Shown: one piece after another, positions 43,326 to 52,813 of the stretch
Numbering within the stretch: position 1 is the first letter of the stretch
How the letters are laid out: each line of letters starts with the position of its first letter
From: Paracoccaceae bacterium
GTDB lineage: Bacteria > Pseudomonadota > Alphaproteobacteria > Rhodobacterales > Rhodobacteraceae
Reading direction: 5' to 3'
Assembly (NCBI GenBank): GCA_024742705.1
Contig: JANSXZ010000008.1
Span: 62,001 to 126,000 of the forward strand
Length of the DNA stretch: 64,000 nt
Position numbers and translations under genes: made by a program
The notes under the pieces: model-generated
Database searches by the model: none
Told to the model about the DNA's origin: nothing
The model's input: the letters and a program-made list of their open reading frames with translations, nothing else

Positions 43326-44375
43326 ATGCACCTGCGAGATTTCGATTTTCACCTGCCCGAAGACCTGATCGCGACGCGCCCCGCGCGCCCGCGGTCTTCG
43401 GCGCGCCTGTTGCTGGCCGAAGGCGACGCCATCGCCGACTGCCGGGTGAAAGACCTGGCGCGGATCTTTCGCCCCGGCGACCGGTTGGTTTTGAACGACA
43501 CGCGGGTGATTCCTGCCCGCCTGAGCGGGATGCGCCATCGTTCGGGGGCGCAGGGCGACACCGCCGCGCGGATCGAGGTGACACTGCTGGAGCCGCGCGC
43601 CAATGGCGACTGGGCCGCGCTGGTCAAGCCGTTGCGCAAGCTGCGGCTTGGCGAGACGGTCGAATTCGCCGCCGGTTTGCGCGCGGAACTGACCGATGTG
43701 GCCGAAGGGCAGGGGCTGTTGCGGTTCAACCTGCAAGGCGCGGCATTCGACGCGGCGCTGGCGGATGCCGGGGCCATGCCCCTGCCGCCCTATATTGCCG
43801 CCCGGCGCCCCGCCGATGACCGGGACGCCGAAGACTACCAGACGGTTTTCGCCCGCGTTCCCGGAGCCGTTGCCGCGCCGACGGCCTCGCTGCATTTCGA
43901 CGCGCCGCTTCTCGAGGCGCTGCGTGCCCGCGGCGTCGGCTTCACCCATGTGACGTTGCATGTGGGCGCGGGCACCTTCCTGCCGGTCAAGGTGGATGAC
44001 GTGACCACCCACAAGATGCACGCCGAGTGGGGCGAGATCACCCCCGCCGCCGCCGCCGAGATCGCCGCGACCCGCGCGTCGGGCGGGCGCGTGATCCCTG
44101 TCGGCACGACCGCGCTGCGGCTGATCGAAACCGCCGCGCGCGACGGCGGCGGCATCCGCGCCTTCAGCGGCACCACCGATATCTTCATCTATCCGGGGTT
44201 CAGGTTTCATGTGGCCGATGCCCTGATGACCAATTTCCACCTTCCGCAATCGACGCTTATGATGCTGGTGTCGGCCTTCATGGGGCAGGCGCGCATCCGG
44301 TCAATCTATGAACATGCGGTGCGCGAACGCTACCGGTTCTTCTCGTATGGCGACGCATCGCTACTGATTCCCTGA
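43326..44375 (+). CDS. queA: S-adenosylmethionine:tRNA ribosyltransferase-isomerase
   Basis: Adds the epoxycyclopentanediol part of queuosine to tRNA in the penultimate modification step. 349 residues, complete: [117 protein letters not shown] and [14 protein letters not shown]. Start at 43326; an ATG four codons earlier is in frame. Confidence 0.96.
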   Translation: MHLRDFDFHLPEDLIATRPARPRSSARLLLAEGDAIADCRVKDLARIFRPGDRLVLNDTRVIPARLSGMRHRSGAQGDTAARIEVTLLEPRANGDWAALVKPLRKLRLGETVEFAAGLRAELTDVAEGQGLLRFNLQGAAFDAALADAGAMPLPPYIAARRPADDRDAEDYQTVFARVPGAVAAPTASLHFDAPLLEALRARGVGFTHVTLHVGAGTFLPVKVDDVTTHKMHAEWGEITPAAAAEIAATRASGGRVIPVGTTALRLIETAARDGGGIRAFSGTTDIFIYPGFRFHVADALMTNFHLPQSTLMMLVSAFMGQARIRSIYEHAVRERYRFFSYGDASLLIP

Positions 44376-44506
44376 CACCGCCCATCCACCGCGCGCCCGG
44401 ATTTGGCGCAAAATCACCAGCCGGGCGTCGCAGGCGGTCGCGATCCGGCGCCGGTGCTGCGGCAGGTGTGGACCATCATCCCCTGACCGACCAACCCGGA
44501 GACATC

Positions 44507-45778
44507 ATGTTCAACGTTCTTTCCAGCGCCTGGGCCCTGCTTTTGGGCATGATGCTGCTGATGGTCGGCAACGGCATGCAGGGCACCCTTCTGGGCGTGC
44601 GCGGCGCGATCGAGAATTTCTCGACGCTGGAGATGTCCTTTGTGATGTCGGCCTATTTCGTCGGATTTCTCGGCGGATCGCGTCTGGCGCCGGAAATGAT
44701 CCGTCGGGTCGGGCATGTGCGGGTTTTTGCGGCGCTTGCCTCTTTCATCTCGGCGGTGATGATCCTGTTTCCCACCTTTGCCGATCCGATCGCCTGGTCG
44801 GTGGGGCGCGTGGTGATCGGCTTTTGTTTCTCGGGGGTCTATGTCACCGCCGAAAGTTGGCTGAACAACGCTTCGACCAACGAGAACCGTGGTCAGGCGT
44901 TGTCGCTTTACATGATCGTTCAGATGATCGGAATCGTCGGTGCGCAAGGGTTGTTGCTGGTGGGGGATCCGTCGGGGTTTGTCCTGTTCGTGATCCCGTC
45001 GGTTCTGGTTTCGGTGGCGGTGGCGCCGATCCTTTTGTCGATCAGCCCAACGCCTGCCTTCGACACCACCAAACCGATGAGTCTGCGGCAGCTGTTCCAT
45101 GTTTCGCCGCTGGGCTGTGTCGGCATGTTCCTGCTGGGCGGCGTGTTTTCGGCCCAGTTCGGGATGGGCGCGGTCTATGGCTCGGAAATCGGCCTGAGCC
45201 TCGCCCAGATCTCGACCTTCGTGGCCTCGTTCTACATCGGCGCGCTGATCCTGCAGTATCCGCTGGGCTGGTTCTCGGACCGCATGGACCGCCGCCTGCT
45301 GATCCTGGTCGTCGGCATCCTTGGGGGTGCGGGCGCGGTGATGGGCGGCGTTCTGGGCGGCAATTTCACCTTGCTGCTGATCGCCGCCTTTCTGATAGGC
45401 GGCAGCACCAACCCGCTCTATTCGCTGCTGATCGCCCATACCAACGACTTTCTCGAAACCGACGACATGGCATCGGCGTCCGGGGGGTTGATCTTCATCA
45501 ACGGTCTGGGCGCGATCCTGGGGCCGGTGATCACCGGCTGGCTGATGGGCGATGCGGTGTTCGGGCCGGCGGGATACTTCGTCCTGATCGGGGTGTTGTG
45601 CTTTGCCTTGTCGGCCTATGCGGCCTACCGGACGACTCGCCGGGCGGCGGTTTCGGTGGCGGATGCGGGGGCCTTTGCGATGGTTGCGCCAACATCCACG
45701 GCGGTCGCACTGGAAGCGGCGCAGGAATATGCAAACAGCGCCGAAGACGAGCCGGATTCCGCCGCAAAATCCGCTTAA
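44507..45778 (+). CDS. MFS transporter
   Basis: A 423-residue major facilitator with twelve predicted helices. N-terminal half: MFNVLSSAWALLLGMMLLMV, GGSRLAPEMIRRVGHVRVFA (motif A region), GFCFSGVYVTAESWLNNAST. C-terminal half: YIGALILQYPLGWFSDRMDR, LIGGSTNPLYSLLIAHTNDF, INGLGAILGPVITGWLMGDA. The AESWLN block places it in the YcaD-like group. Substrate unknown. Start at 44507 with GGAG upstream. The cytoplasmic tail is acidic. Confidence 0.9.
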   Translation: MFNVLSSAWALLLGMMLLMVGNGMQGTLLGVRGAIENFSTLEMSFVMSAYFVGFLGGSRLAPEMIRRVGHVRVFAALASFISAVMILFPTFADPIAWSVGRVVIGFCFSGVYVTAESWLNNASTNENRGQALSLYMIVQMIGIVGAQGLLLVGDPSGFVLFVIPSVLVSVAVAPILLSISPTPAFDTTKPMSLRQLFHVSPLGCVGMFLLGGVFSAQFGMGAVYGSEIGLSLAQISTFVASFYIGALILQYPLGWFSDRMDRRLLILVVGILGGAGAVMGGVLGGNFTLLLIAAFLIGGSTNPLYSLLIAHTNDFLETDDMASASGGLIFINGLGAILGPVITGWLMGDAVFGPAGYFVLIGVLCFALSAYAAYRTTRRAAVSVADAGAFAMVAPTSTAVALEAAQEYANSAEDEPDSAAKSA

Positions 45779-45875
45779 TTCTGTAGCAATCGTCGTAAAT
45801 AGTGTTTCTTAAGTTATTGAAAACGGGCCTTGGAATTCGCAGGTTCGGAGGGTCAAGAACAAGGAGAACAGGGCG

Positions 45876-46454
45876 ATGGCAAGTCCGGACGAAGTGTTGA
45901 AATACTGGCTGGACGATCTGGGTCCGGCCCGCTGGTACGAACAGAACGACGCGCTCGACGCCGAGATCCGGGACAGGTTCCAATCTGCATGGGAACAGGC
46001 CGCGCAGGGCAGCTTCTCGCTCTGGCTGACCTACCCCACCGGGGCGCTGGCATACATCGTGCTGACCGATCAGTTTCCGCGCAACATGTTCCGGGGATCG
46101 CACCTCGCCTTCGCCACCGACCGCGCCGCGCTGGCGGCGGCCAAATCGGCCATCCACAGGGCCTGGGACATGCGCATAGACGAACCCGCGCGCCAGTTCT
46201 TCTACCTGCCGCTGATGCATTCGGAAAACCTGTGCGACCAGGAACGCTGTGTGCGTCTGCTGCACGAGCGGATGCCGAAACACGGTGCGTCCAACCTGCT
46301 GCATGCGCGTGCGCATCGCGAAGTGATCCGACAGTTCGGCCGCTTTCCCTATCGCAACGCCGCGCTGAGCCGTGTCACCACATCGAACGAACAGACCTAT
46401 GTGGCGAACGGCGGTTACGGCCAGACCGTGCAACAGCTTCAGGCTGCGGGCTGA
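45876..46454 (+). CDS. DUF924-family protein
   Basis: A 192-residue soluble helical protein of the DUF924 family, whose function is unknown. Family pattern: EVLKYWLDDLGPARWYEQND, LTYPTGALAYIVLTDQFPRN, FRGSHLAFATDRAALAAAKS, RQFFYLPLMHSENLCDQERC and AHREVIRQFGRFPYRNAALS. Start at 45876 (AACAGGGCG upstream, weak ribosome site). It stands alone between an MFS gene and lpd and ends with its own terminator. Confidence 0.88.
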   Translation: MASPDEVLKYWLDDLGPARWYEQNDALDAEIRDRFQSAWEQAAQGSFSLWLTYPTGALAYIVLTDQFPRNMFRGSHLAFATDRAALAAAKSAIHRAWDMRIDEPARQFFYLPLMHSENLCDQERCVRLLHERMPKHGASNLLHARAHREVIRQFGRFPYRNAALSRVTTSNEQTYVANGGYGQTVQQLQAAG

Positions 46455-46486
46455 TCCGGGCAACCGCCCGTCGCCCGGAATGACCG

Positions 46487-46520
46487 GCCTGCGGGGATGC
46501 CCACCCCCGCGGGCTTTTTT
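46487..46520 (+). terminator. Rho-independent terminator after DUF924 gene
   Basis: GCCTGCGGGG (46487-46496) pairs with CCCCGCGGGC (46505-46514, one T-G wobble), loop of 8, then six T. It isolates lpd from upstream transcription. Confidence 0.92.
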
Positions 46521-46564
46521 GTGCGATATGTCGCGGGGCCGCGGAATTGCACGCGCCGGGGGAA

Positions 46565-46582
46565 TGGTTTAACGGTAAACTA
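46565..46582 (+). promoter_or_regulatory. Candidate lpd operator, TGGTTTA-N4-TAAACTA
   Basis: TGGTTTA (46565-46571), ACGG, TAAACTA (46576-46582), 30 bases before the lpd ATG. It has the same arm lengths, spacer and distance as the perfect palindrome before pdhA (33383-33400); 13 of 14 arm bases agree. This suggests joint control of E1/E2 and E3 of pyruvate dehydrogenase. Confidence 0.6.
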
Positions 46583-46612
46583 ATTTCTGACACCAGCGCC
46601 GAGGGTACATGA

Positions 46613-48007
46613 ATGGCTGCCAAATCGTTCGATCTGATTGTCATCGGGGCCGGCCCCGGAGGCTATGTCGCAGCCATTCGTGCCGCGCAGCTGGGTCTTT
46701 CGGTCGCGATCGTGGAACGCGAGCACATGGGCGGCATCTGTCTGAACTGGGGCTGCATCCCGACCAAGGCGATGCTGCGGTCGGCCGAGGTGTTCCACCT
46801 GATGGAGCGCGCGGCCGACTTCGGCCTGAAGGCCGATGGCATCGGCTATGATCTGGACGCCGTGGTCAAACGGTCGCGGGCCGTGGCGGGGCAGCTTTCG
46901 GGTGGCATCGGGCACCTGATGAAGAAGAACAAGATAACCACCGTCATGGGCGAAGCGACGTTGCCCGCCAAGGGCAAGGTCAGCGTGAAGACCGCCAAGG
47001 GCACCGAGGATCTGACCGCGCCCAATATCGTGTTGGCCACCGGCGCCCGCGCGCGCGAGTTGCCCGGTCTCGAGGCCGATGGCGATCTGGTCTGGACCTA
47101 CAAGCACGCGCTGCAACCCAAACGGATGCCGAAAAAGCTGCTGGTGATCGGTTCGGGTGCGATCGGCATCGAATTCGCCAGCTTCTACAACACGCTGGGC
47201 GCCGATACCACGGTTGTGGAAGTGATGGACAGGGTGCTGCCCGTCGAAGACGCGGAAATCAGCGCCTTTGCCAGGAAGCAGTTCGTCAAACAGGGCATGA
47301 CGATCATGGAGAAATCCACGGTCAAGCAACTTGACCGCGCCAAGGGCAAGGTGACCGCGCATATCGAAAGCAAGGGCAAGACCGAGAAACATGAATTCGA
47401 CACGGTGATTTCGGCGGTCGGTATTGTTGGCAATACCGAGGGCCTCGGGCTTGAGACTCTGGGCGTCAAGGTCGATCGCACCCATGTGGTGACCGATGCC
47501 TATTGCCGCACCGGGGTCGACGGGTTGTATGCCATTGGCGATATCGCCGGCGCACCCTGGCTGGCGCACAAGGCCAGCCACGAGGGCGTCATGGTGGCCG
47601 AACTGATCGCCGGCGGCCATCCGCACCCGGTCAAACCCGAAAGCATCGCGGGCTGCACCTATTGCCATCCGCAGGTGGCCAGCGTGGGCTATACCGAAGC
47701 GAAGGCGAAGGAACTGGGGTACGAGATCAAGGTGGGCCGTTTTCCCTTTATCGGCAATGGCAAGGCCATCGCCCTGGGCGAGCAGGAAGGCATGATCAAG
47801 ACCGTGTTCGACGCCCGCACCGGCGAATTGCTGGGCGCGCATATGGTCGGCGCCGAGGTGACCGAACTGATCCAGGGCTATGTCGTGGGCCGCGCGCTGG
47901 AAACCACGGAAGAAGACCTGATGAACACGGTTTTCCCGCACCCGACCCTGTCGGAAATGATGCATGAAAGCGTTCTGGATGCCTACGACCGTGTGATCCA
48001 CATGTGA
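46613..48007 (+). CDS. lpd: Dihydrolipoyl dehydrogenase (E3)
   Basis: FAD enzyme that reoxidises dihydrolipoamide with NAD+ in 2-oxoacid dehydrogenase complexes. 464 residues: FAD motif IVIGAGPGGYVAAIRAAQLG, redox disulfide GGICLNWGCIPTKAML, NAD motif LLVIGSGAIGIEFASFYNTL, FAD second motif GVDGLYAIGDIAGAPWLAHK and the C-terminal His-Glu pair in TVFPHPTLSEMMHES. Start at 46613 (MAAKSFDLIVIG). Because of the shared operator, it probably serves the pdh complex encoded at 30-33 kb rather than a 2-oxoglutarate or branched-chain complex (inference). Confidence 0.96.
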   Translation: MAAKSFDLIVIGAGPGGYVAAIRAAQLGLSVAIVEREHMGGICLNWGCIPTKAMLRSAEVFHLMERAADFGLKADGIGYDLDAVVKRSRAVAGQLSGGIGHLMKKNKITTVMGEATLPAKGKVSVKTAKGTEDLTAPNIVLATGARARELPGLEADGDLVWTYKHALQPKRMPKKLLVIGSGAIGIEFASFYNTLGADTTVVEVMDRVLPVEDAEISAFARKQFVKQGMTIMEKSTVKQLDRAKGKVTAHIESKGKTEKHEFDTVISAVGIVGNTEGLGLETLGVKVDRTHVVTDAYCRTGVDGLYAIGDIAGAPWLAHKASHEGVMVAELIAGGHPHPVKPESIAGCTYCHPQVASVGYTEAKAKELGYEIKVGRFPFIGNGKAIALGEQEGMIKTVFDARTGELLGAHMVGAEVTELIQGYVVGRALETTEEDLMNTVFPHPTLSEMMHESVLDAYDRVIHM

Positions 48008-48041
48008 TCTGCGGCAGGGTCCGGACCGGAGGCGAAACAGC

Positions 48042-48602
48042 TTGGTCAGCCTGAACCGTGTCGTGATGCAACGCGCCAGCCGCCGGTTGATCCGTCGGCT
48101 GGGGTTTGAAAACCTTGACGCGGCCGAGATTTCGGGAAAATGGGGCGCTCGGTTTCCGTTTCGCAGCTACACCCGTTTCACCTATCCCGATCACGACATC
48201 TGTGCCGGTCCGGTCATGGATGCCCGGGGCGTTGTGCAACAGTTCGATCTGATCCTCGCGAACCAGGTGTGGGAGCATCTGGACCGCCCCTACGCGGCCA
48301 CCCGCCATGTCATCCAGATGCTGCGTCCGGGCGGCCACTTCTGGGTTGCGGTGCCATTTTTCGTGCCGTTTCACGCGGCACCGCAGGATTGTTCGCGCTG
48401 GTCGGCGCGCGGGCTGAAAAACCTGCTGGCCGAAGCGGGGTTCGACCCGGCCACGATCAAGGCGGCGCAATGGGGCAACCGCAACGCCGCGCTGCGCAAT
48501 CTCGAAGAGGTCTGGCCACCCGTCTATGACGAGGCGCGCGATCCTCTGGAAAACGATCCGGCCATGCCGGTCTGCGCCTGGGCGTTGGCGCGCAGACCCT
48601 GA
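48042..48602 (+). CDS. Class I SAM-dependent methyltransferase
   Basis: A 186-residue methyltransferase of the methyltransferase-11 type. The SAM loop is reduced (LDAAEISGKWG), followed by QFDLILANQVWEHLDRPYAA, QMLRPGGHFWVAVPFFVPFH and a typical C-terminal block SARGLKNLLAEAGFDPATIK, AAQWGNRNAAL. The start is a TTG at 48042 with GGAGG nine bases upstream; an ATG at 48066 is possible but has no ribosome site. The stop overlaps the next gene's ATG (TGATG), so both are co-translated. Target unknown; similar proteins occur in surface-polysaccharide loci. Confidence 0.8.
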   Translation: MVSLNRVVMQRASRRLIRRLGFENLDAAEISGKWGARFPFRSYTRFTYPDHDICAGPVMDARGVVQQFDLILANQVWEHLDRPYAATRHVIQMLRPGGHFWVAVPFFVPFHAAPQDCSRWSARGLKNLLAEAGFDPATIKAAQWGNRNAALRNLEEVWPPVYDEARDPLENDPAMPVCAWALARRP

Positions 48603-49756
48603 TGCAGACGCGCGCGGGCCTTGTGATGGCGCTGTGGTGCGCGGGCCTCGGGGCCGCCGCGCAATACGCCAAGTTCAGCGTGATCTACGATCTGTTGCCG
48701 GGCCTCTACCCGGCGGCCGGATGGGCCATCGGCTTTGCCGTATCGCTGGTGGGGGTGATCGGCATCTGCCTCGGCACTGTTGCGGGCGTGGTGGCCGCGC
48801 ATCTGCGGTATCGGCGCACCGTGCTGTGGTCGCTCTGGATCGGGGCGGGGGTTTCTGCGTTTCAGGCGCTGATGCCGCCGTTCGAATGGCTGCTGGTATC
48901 GCGCGCGCTCGAGGGGGCATCCCACCTGGGGCTGGTGGTGGCGGCACCCACCTTGATCGCGCAGCTGAGCGCGCCGCGCCACCGCGGGCTGACCCTGACG
49001 CTCTGGAGCACGTTCTTCGGCGTCGCCTATGCGGTTCTGGCGGTGGCCGGCGCACCCCTGCTGGCCGTGGGCGGCGTGCCCGGCCTGTTCGCGGCCCATT
49101 CCGCGTATATGGCGGCGATGGCGGTGATCCTGTCTCGCGTCCTTCGCAACCTGCCCCAGAACCCGCCGGTTGGGCGGCTGCGCATCGGCGGGGTGCTGCG
49201 CGACCACCTGACGATCTACGGATCGCCGAACCTGGCCGCGCCGGCGGTCGGGTGGCTGTTTTATACCTTCTGCTTCGTGTCGATCCTGACGGTTCTGCCG
49301 CCCCACCTGCCGCCCGAGAGCCGCCAGACGCTCATGGCGCTGATGCCGCTGGCCAGCATCGCCAGTTCGCTGGGGTTGGGTGTTTGGCTGATCCGGCACC
49401 TGTCGGCGGTGGCGGTGGTGCAGGCGGGCTTCGCTCTCAGCGCGGTTTCGGTGTTGTGGCTCTTGTCCACGCCGGTGTCGCCCGCGGCCTGCCTGGTGCT
49501 GGCGGCGGCGCTGGGGCTGGTGCAGGGCGCCAGTTTCGCTGCTGTGCCGCAGCTGAACAGCGGGCCCGACGCGCAGGCACGGGCCAATGGGGCAATGGCT
49601 CAGACCGGCAACATCGGCAACACGCTGGGCACGCCGGTGATGGCGTTGGCGCTGGCGGGGTTCGGATACCCCGCGATGCCTGTTCTGGCGGGTCTGGCGC
49701 TTCTGACGGGGCTGATCGCGCATGCAATTCTGGCCCGGATGCGCGCCATGCGTTGA
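48602..49756 (+). CDS. MFS transporter
   Basis: A 384-residue major facilitator with about twelve helices. N-terminal half: YDLLPGLYPAAGWAIGFAVS, GVVAAHLRYRRTVLWSLWIG, ALEGASHLGLVVAAPTLIAQ; C-terminal half: AVGWLFYTFCFVSILTVLPP, ASSLGLGVWLIRHLSAVAVV, GAMAQTGNIGNTLGTPVMAL. Substrate not predictable. One-base overlap with the methyltransferase gene. The LexA box for uvrA overlaps the region directly after its stop. Confidence 0.88.
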   Translation: MQTRAGLVMALWCAGLGAAAQYAKFSVIYDLLPGLYPAAGWAIGFAVSLVGVIGICLGTVAGVVAAHLRYRRTVLWSLWIGAGVSAFQALMPPFEWLLVSRALEGASHLGLVVAAPTLIAQLSAPRHRGLTLTLWSTFFGVAYAVLAVAGAPLLAVGGVPGLFAAHSAYMAAMAVILSRVLRNLPQNPPVGRLRIGGVLRDHLTIYGSPNLAAPAVGWLFYTFCFVSILTVLPPHLPPESRQTLMALMPLASIASSLGLGVWLIRHLSAVAVVQAGFALSAVSVLWLLSTPVSPAACLVLAAALGLVQGASFAAVPQLNSGPDAQARANGAMAQTGNIGNTLGTPVMALALAGFGYPAMPVLAGLALLTGLIAHAILARMRAMR

Positions 49757-49757
49757 T

Positions 49758-49772
49758 GTTCTTGCCTTGTTC
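49758..49772 (+). promoter_or_regulatory. LexA (SOS) box upstream of uvrA
   Basis: GTTC (49758-49761), seven bases, GTTC (49769-49772): the exact direct-repeat LexA site known for alphaproteobacteria (GTTC-N7-GTTC). It lies 61 bases before uvrA, an SOS gene in Rhodobacter sphaeroides and relatives, so damage-inducible control is expected. Confidence 0.85.
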
Positions 49773-49833
49773 CCGTTTTTCAATTGGAGAATCCCCGCGC
49801 CGCGCTTATGTCTGGGGGTGATACGGGGGCATC

Positions 49834-52692
49834 ATGGCTGATCAGAAACACATCGAAGTGCGCGGCGCGCGCGAGCACAATCTCAAGAGCATCGACGTGG
49901 ACATTCCGCGCGACCAGCTTGTGGTGATCACCGGGCTTTCGGGCTCGGGCAAGTCGTCGCTGGCTTTTGATACGATCTATGCCGAAGGCCAGCGCAGGTA
50001 TGTCGAATCGCTCTCGGCCTACGCGCGTCAGTTCCTGGACATGATGCAGAAGCCCGATGTCGATCACATCAGCGGGCTCAGCCCGGCGATCAGCATCGAA
50101 CAGAAGACCACATCGAAGAACCCGCGTTCCACCGTCGGCACGGTGACCGAGATCTACGATTACATGCGCCTGCTCTATGCCCGTGCCGGAACGCCCTATT
50201 CGCCGGCCACCGGCGAACCCATCGAAGCGCAACAGGTGCAGGACATGGTCGATCGCGTGATGGCGATGGAGGAAGGCACCCGCGCCTACCTGCTCGCGCC
50301 GATCGTCCGCGACCGCAAAGGCGAATACCGCAAGGAGTTTCTGGAACTGCGCAAACAGGGGTTCCAGCGGGTCAAGGTCGACGGTCAGTTCCACGATCTC
50401 GACGAACCGCCCACGCTGGACAAGAAATACCGCCACGACATCGATGTGGTGGTTGACCGGATCGTGGTGCGTGCCGGTCTGGAAACGCGTCTGGCCGACA
50501 GCCTGCGCACCGCGCTGGATCTGGCCGACGGCATCGCAATCCTCGAAACCGCGCCCACCGAAGGCGACCCCGAGCGCCACACGTTTTCCGAGAATTTCGC
50601 CTGCCCGGTCAGCGGCTTCACCATCCCGGAAATCGAACCCCGGCTGTTTTCGTTCAACGCGCCCTTCGGCGCCTGCCCGAAATGCGATGGCCTGGGGATG
50701 GAACTGTTCTTTGACGAACGTCTCGTCGTGCCCGACTCGGATCTGAAGATATACGATGGCGCGCTGGCGCCCTGGCGCAAGGGCAAGAGCCCGTATTTCC
50801 TCCAGACCATCGAAGCCATTGCCAAGCACTATGCCTTCGACAAGAACACCAGGTGGAAAGACCTGCCCGAAGCGGTGCAACAGGTGTTTCTCCGTGGATC
50901 GGGCGATGAGGAAATCAACTTCCGCTACGATGAAGGCGGACGGGTCTATCAGGTGAAACGCGTCTTCGAAGGCGTGATCCCGAACATGGAACGGCGCTAC
51001 CGCGAAACCGATTCAAACTGGATCCGCGAGGAATTCGAACGCTACCAGAACAACCGCCCCTGCGGTGTCTGCGACGGCTACCGCCTGCGGCCCGAGGCAC
51101 TGGCGGTGCGCATCGCCGGGCTGCATGTGGGGCAGGTGGTGCGCATGTCGATCCGCGAGGCCTTCGACTGGTGCGAGAACGTGCCGGCGCATCTGACCGT
51201 GCAGAAAAACGAAATCGCGCGGGCGATTCTCAAGGAAATCCGCGAACGCCTCGGGTTTCTCAACAATGTTGGTCTGGAATATCTGACACTGTCGCGATCC
51301 AGCGGCACGCTCAGCGGCGGCGAAAGCCAGCGAATCCGCCTGGCCAGCCAGATCGGGTCTGGCCTGACGGGAGTGCTCTATGTGCTCGACGAACCCTCGA
51401 TCGGCCTGCACCAACGCGACAACGACAGGCTTCTGCTGACACTCAAAAACCTGCGCGATCAAGGCAATACGGTTATCGTGGTCGAACACGACGAAGAAGC
51501 GATCCGCGAGGCGGATTATGTCTTTGACATCGGTCCGGGGGCCGGGGTGCACGGCGGGCGCGTCGTAAGCCACGGCGTGCCTTCCGCGATCGCCGCCGAT
51601 CCCAACTCGCTCACCGGCCAGTACCTGAGCGGCAGCCGGGAGATCGCCGTTCCCGCCACCCGCCGCAAGGGCAACCGCAAGAAACTCACCGTGGTCAAGG
51701 CCAGCGGCAACAACCTGAAATCGGTGACCGCGGCCTTTCCTCTGGGCAAGTTCGTCTGTGTCACCGGCGTGTCGGGCGGCGGAAAATCGACGCTCACGAT
51801 CGAAACGCTGTTCAAGACGGCATCGATGCGCCTGAACGGCGCGCGCCAGACCCCGGCGCCCTGTGAAACCATCCGCGGGCTGGAACATCTGGACAAGGTC
51901 ATCGACATCGATCAACGCCCGATCGGCCGAACCCCCCGCTCCAACCCCGCCACCTACACCGGCGCATTTACGCCAATCCGCGACTGGTTCGCTGGCCTGC
52001 CGGAAGCCAAGGCGCGCGGGTACAAACCCGGACGGTTTTCATTCAACGTCAAGGGCGGACGCTGCGAGGCCTGTCAGGGCGATGGCGTGATCAAGATCGA
52101 AATGCACTTCCTGCCGGATGTTTACGTCGAATGCGAAACCTGCAAAGGCGCGCGCTATAACCGCGAAACCCTCGAAATCCGGTTCAAGGGCAAAAGCATA
52201 GCCGACGTTCTCGACATGACCGTGGAAGACGCCCAAGAGTTCTTCAAGGCGGTGCCGTCGATCCGCGAGAAAATGGATGCGCTGATGCGCGTCGGCCTTG
52301 GCTATATCAAGGTTGGACAGCAGGCCACCACTCTCTCCGGCGGCGAGGCGCAGCGCGTAAAGCTCTCGAAGGAACTTTCAAAACGATCCACCGGTCGCAC
52401 GCTCTACATCCTCGATGAGCCCACAACAGGTCTACACTTCGAGGACGTCCGCAAACTTCTCGAAGTACTTCACGAACTGGTGGATCAGGGGAACTCGGTG
52501 GTTGTAATCGAACACAACCTCGATGTCATAAAGACAGCAGATCACATCATCGACATTGGTCCGGAAGGCGGCGATGGCGGCGGCGAAATCGTGGCCGAAG
52601 GCACGCCAGAGAAAGTCGCGGAGGAGCCGCGCAGCCATACCGGTCGTTACTTGCGGCCCATGCTTGCGGGCCGCACCATGGCAGCCGAGTAA
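49834..52692 (+). CDS. uvrA: UvrABC excinuclease subunit A
   Basis: DNA-damage recognition ATPase of nucleotide excision repair; 952 residues, full length. Two ABC ATPase halves: Walker A GLSGSGKS (34-41) and GVSGGGKST (645-653); signature sequences [20 protein letters not shown] and [20 protein letters not shown]; Walker [14 protein letters not shown] and [13 protein letters not shown]. Zinc-binding Cys clusters: [27 protein letters not shown] and [23 protein letters not shown] LexA box lies upstream. The gene is followed by a long palindrome and a convergent operon. Confidence 0.97.
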   Translation: MADQKHIEVRGAREHNLKSIDVDIPRDQLVVITGLSGSGKSSLAFDTIYAEGQRRYVESLSAYARQFLDMMQKPDVDHISGLSPAISIEQKTTSKNPRSTVGTVTEIYDYMRLLYARAGTPYSPATGEPIEAQQVQDMVDRVMAMEEGTRAYLLAPIVRDRKGEYRKEFLELRKQGFQRVKVDGQFHDLDEPPTLDKKYRHDIDVVVDRIVVRAGLETRLADSLRTALDLADGIAILETAPTEGDPERHTFSENFACPVSGFTIPEIEPRLFSFNAPFGACPKCDGLGMELFFDERLVVPDSDLKIYDGALAPWRKGKSPYFLQTIEAIAKHYAFDKNTRWKDLPEAVQQVFLRGSGDEEINFRYDEGGRVYQVKRVFEGVIPNMERRYRETDSNWIREEFERYQNNRPCGVCDGYRLRPEALAVRIAGLHVGQVVRMSIREAFDWCENVPAHLTVQKNEIARAILKEIRERLGFLNNVGLEYLTLSRSSGTLSGGESQRIRLASQIGSGLTGVLYVLDEPSIGLHQRDNDRLLLTLKNLRDQGNTVIVVEHDEEAIREADYVFDIGPGAGVHGGRVVSHGVPSAIAADPNSLTGQYLSGSREIAVPATRRKGNRKKLTVVKASGNNLKSVTAAFPLGKFVCVTGVSGGGKSTLTIETLFKTASMRLNGARQTPAPCETIRGLEHLDKVIDIDQRPIGRTPRSNPATYTGAFTPIRDWFAGLPEAKARGYKPGRFSFNVKGGRCEACQGDGVIKIEMHFLPDVYVECETCKGARYNRETLEIRFKGKSIADVLDMTVEDAQEFFKAVPSIREKMDALMRVGLGYIKVGQQATTLSGGEAQRVKLSKELSKRSTGRTLYILDEPTTGLHFEDVRKLLEVLHELVDQGNSVVVIEHNLDVIKTADHIIDIGPEGGDGGGEIVAEGTPEKVAEEPRSHTGRYLRPMLAGRTMAAE

Positions 52693-52729
52693 CCGCGCCG
52701 TTTGGGAAACAGGGCAAGCCTTTGATTTT

Positions 52730-52785
52730 GAGTATTTCTGGAACAATGAAGAAACCACTTGTCCTTCATTGTTCACTAAATACTC
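52730..52785. repeat. Long interrupted palindrome, intergenic repeat candidate
   Basis: Nested inverted repeat between convergent uvrA and the valine operon: GAGTATTT (52730-52737) / AAATACTC (52778-52785) outside, and GAACAATGAAG (52741-52751) / CTTCATTGTTC (52764-52774) inside, with three unpaired bases on each side and a 12-base loop. AT-rich for this genome. It can fold in both transcripts and probably ends them; I recall similar GAGTATTT...AATGAAG palindromes elsewhere in Roseobacter-group intergenic DNA, but only this copy is in the window. Confidence 0.7.
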
Positions 52786-52813
52786 CCGCCGGAGGCGAAA
52801 CCACCAACAGTCT

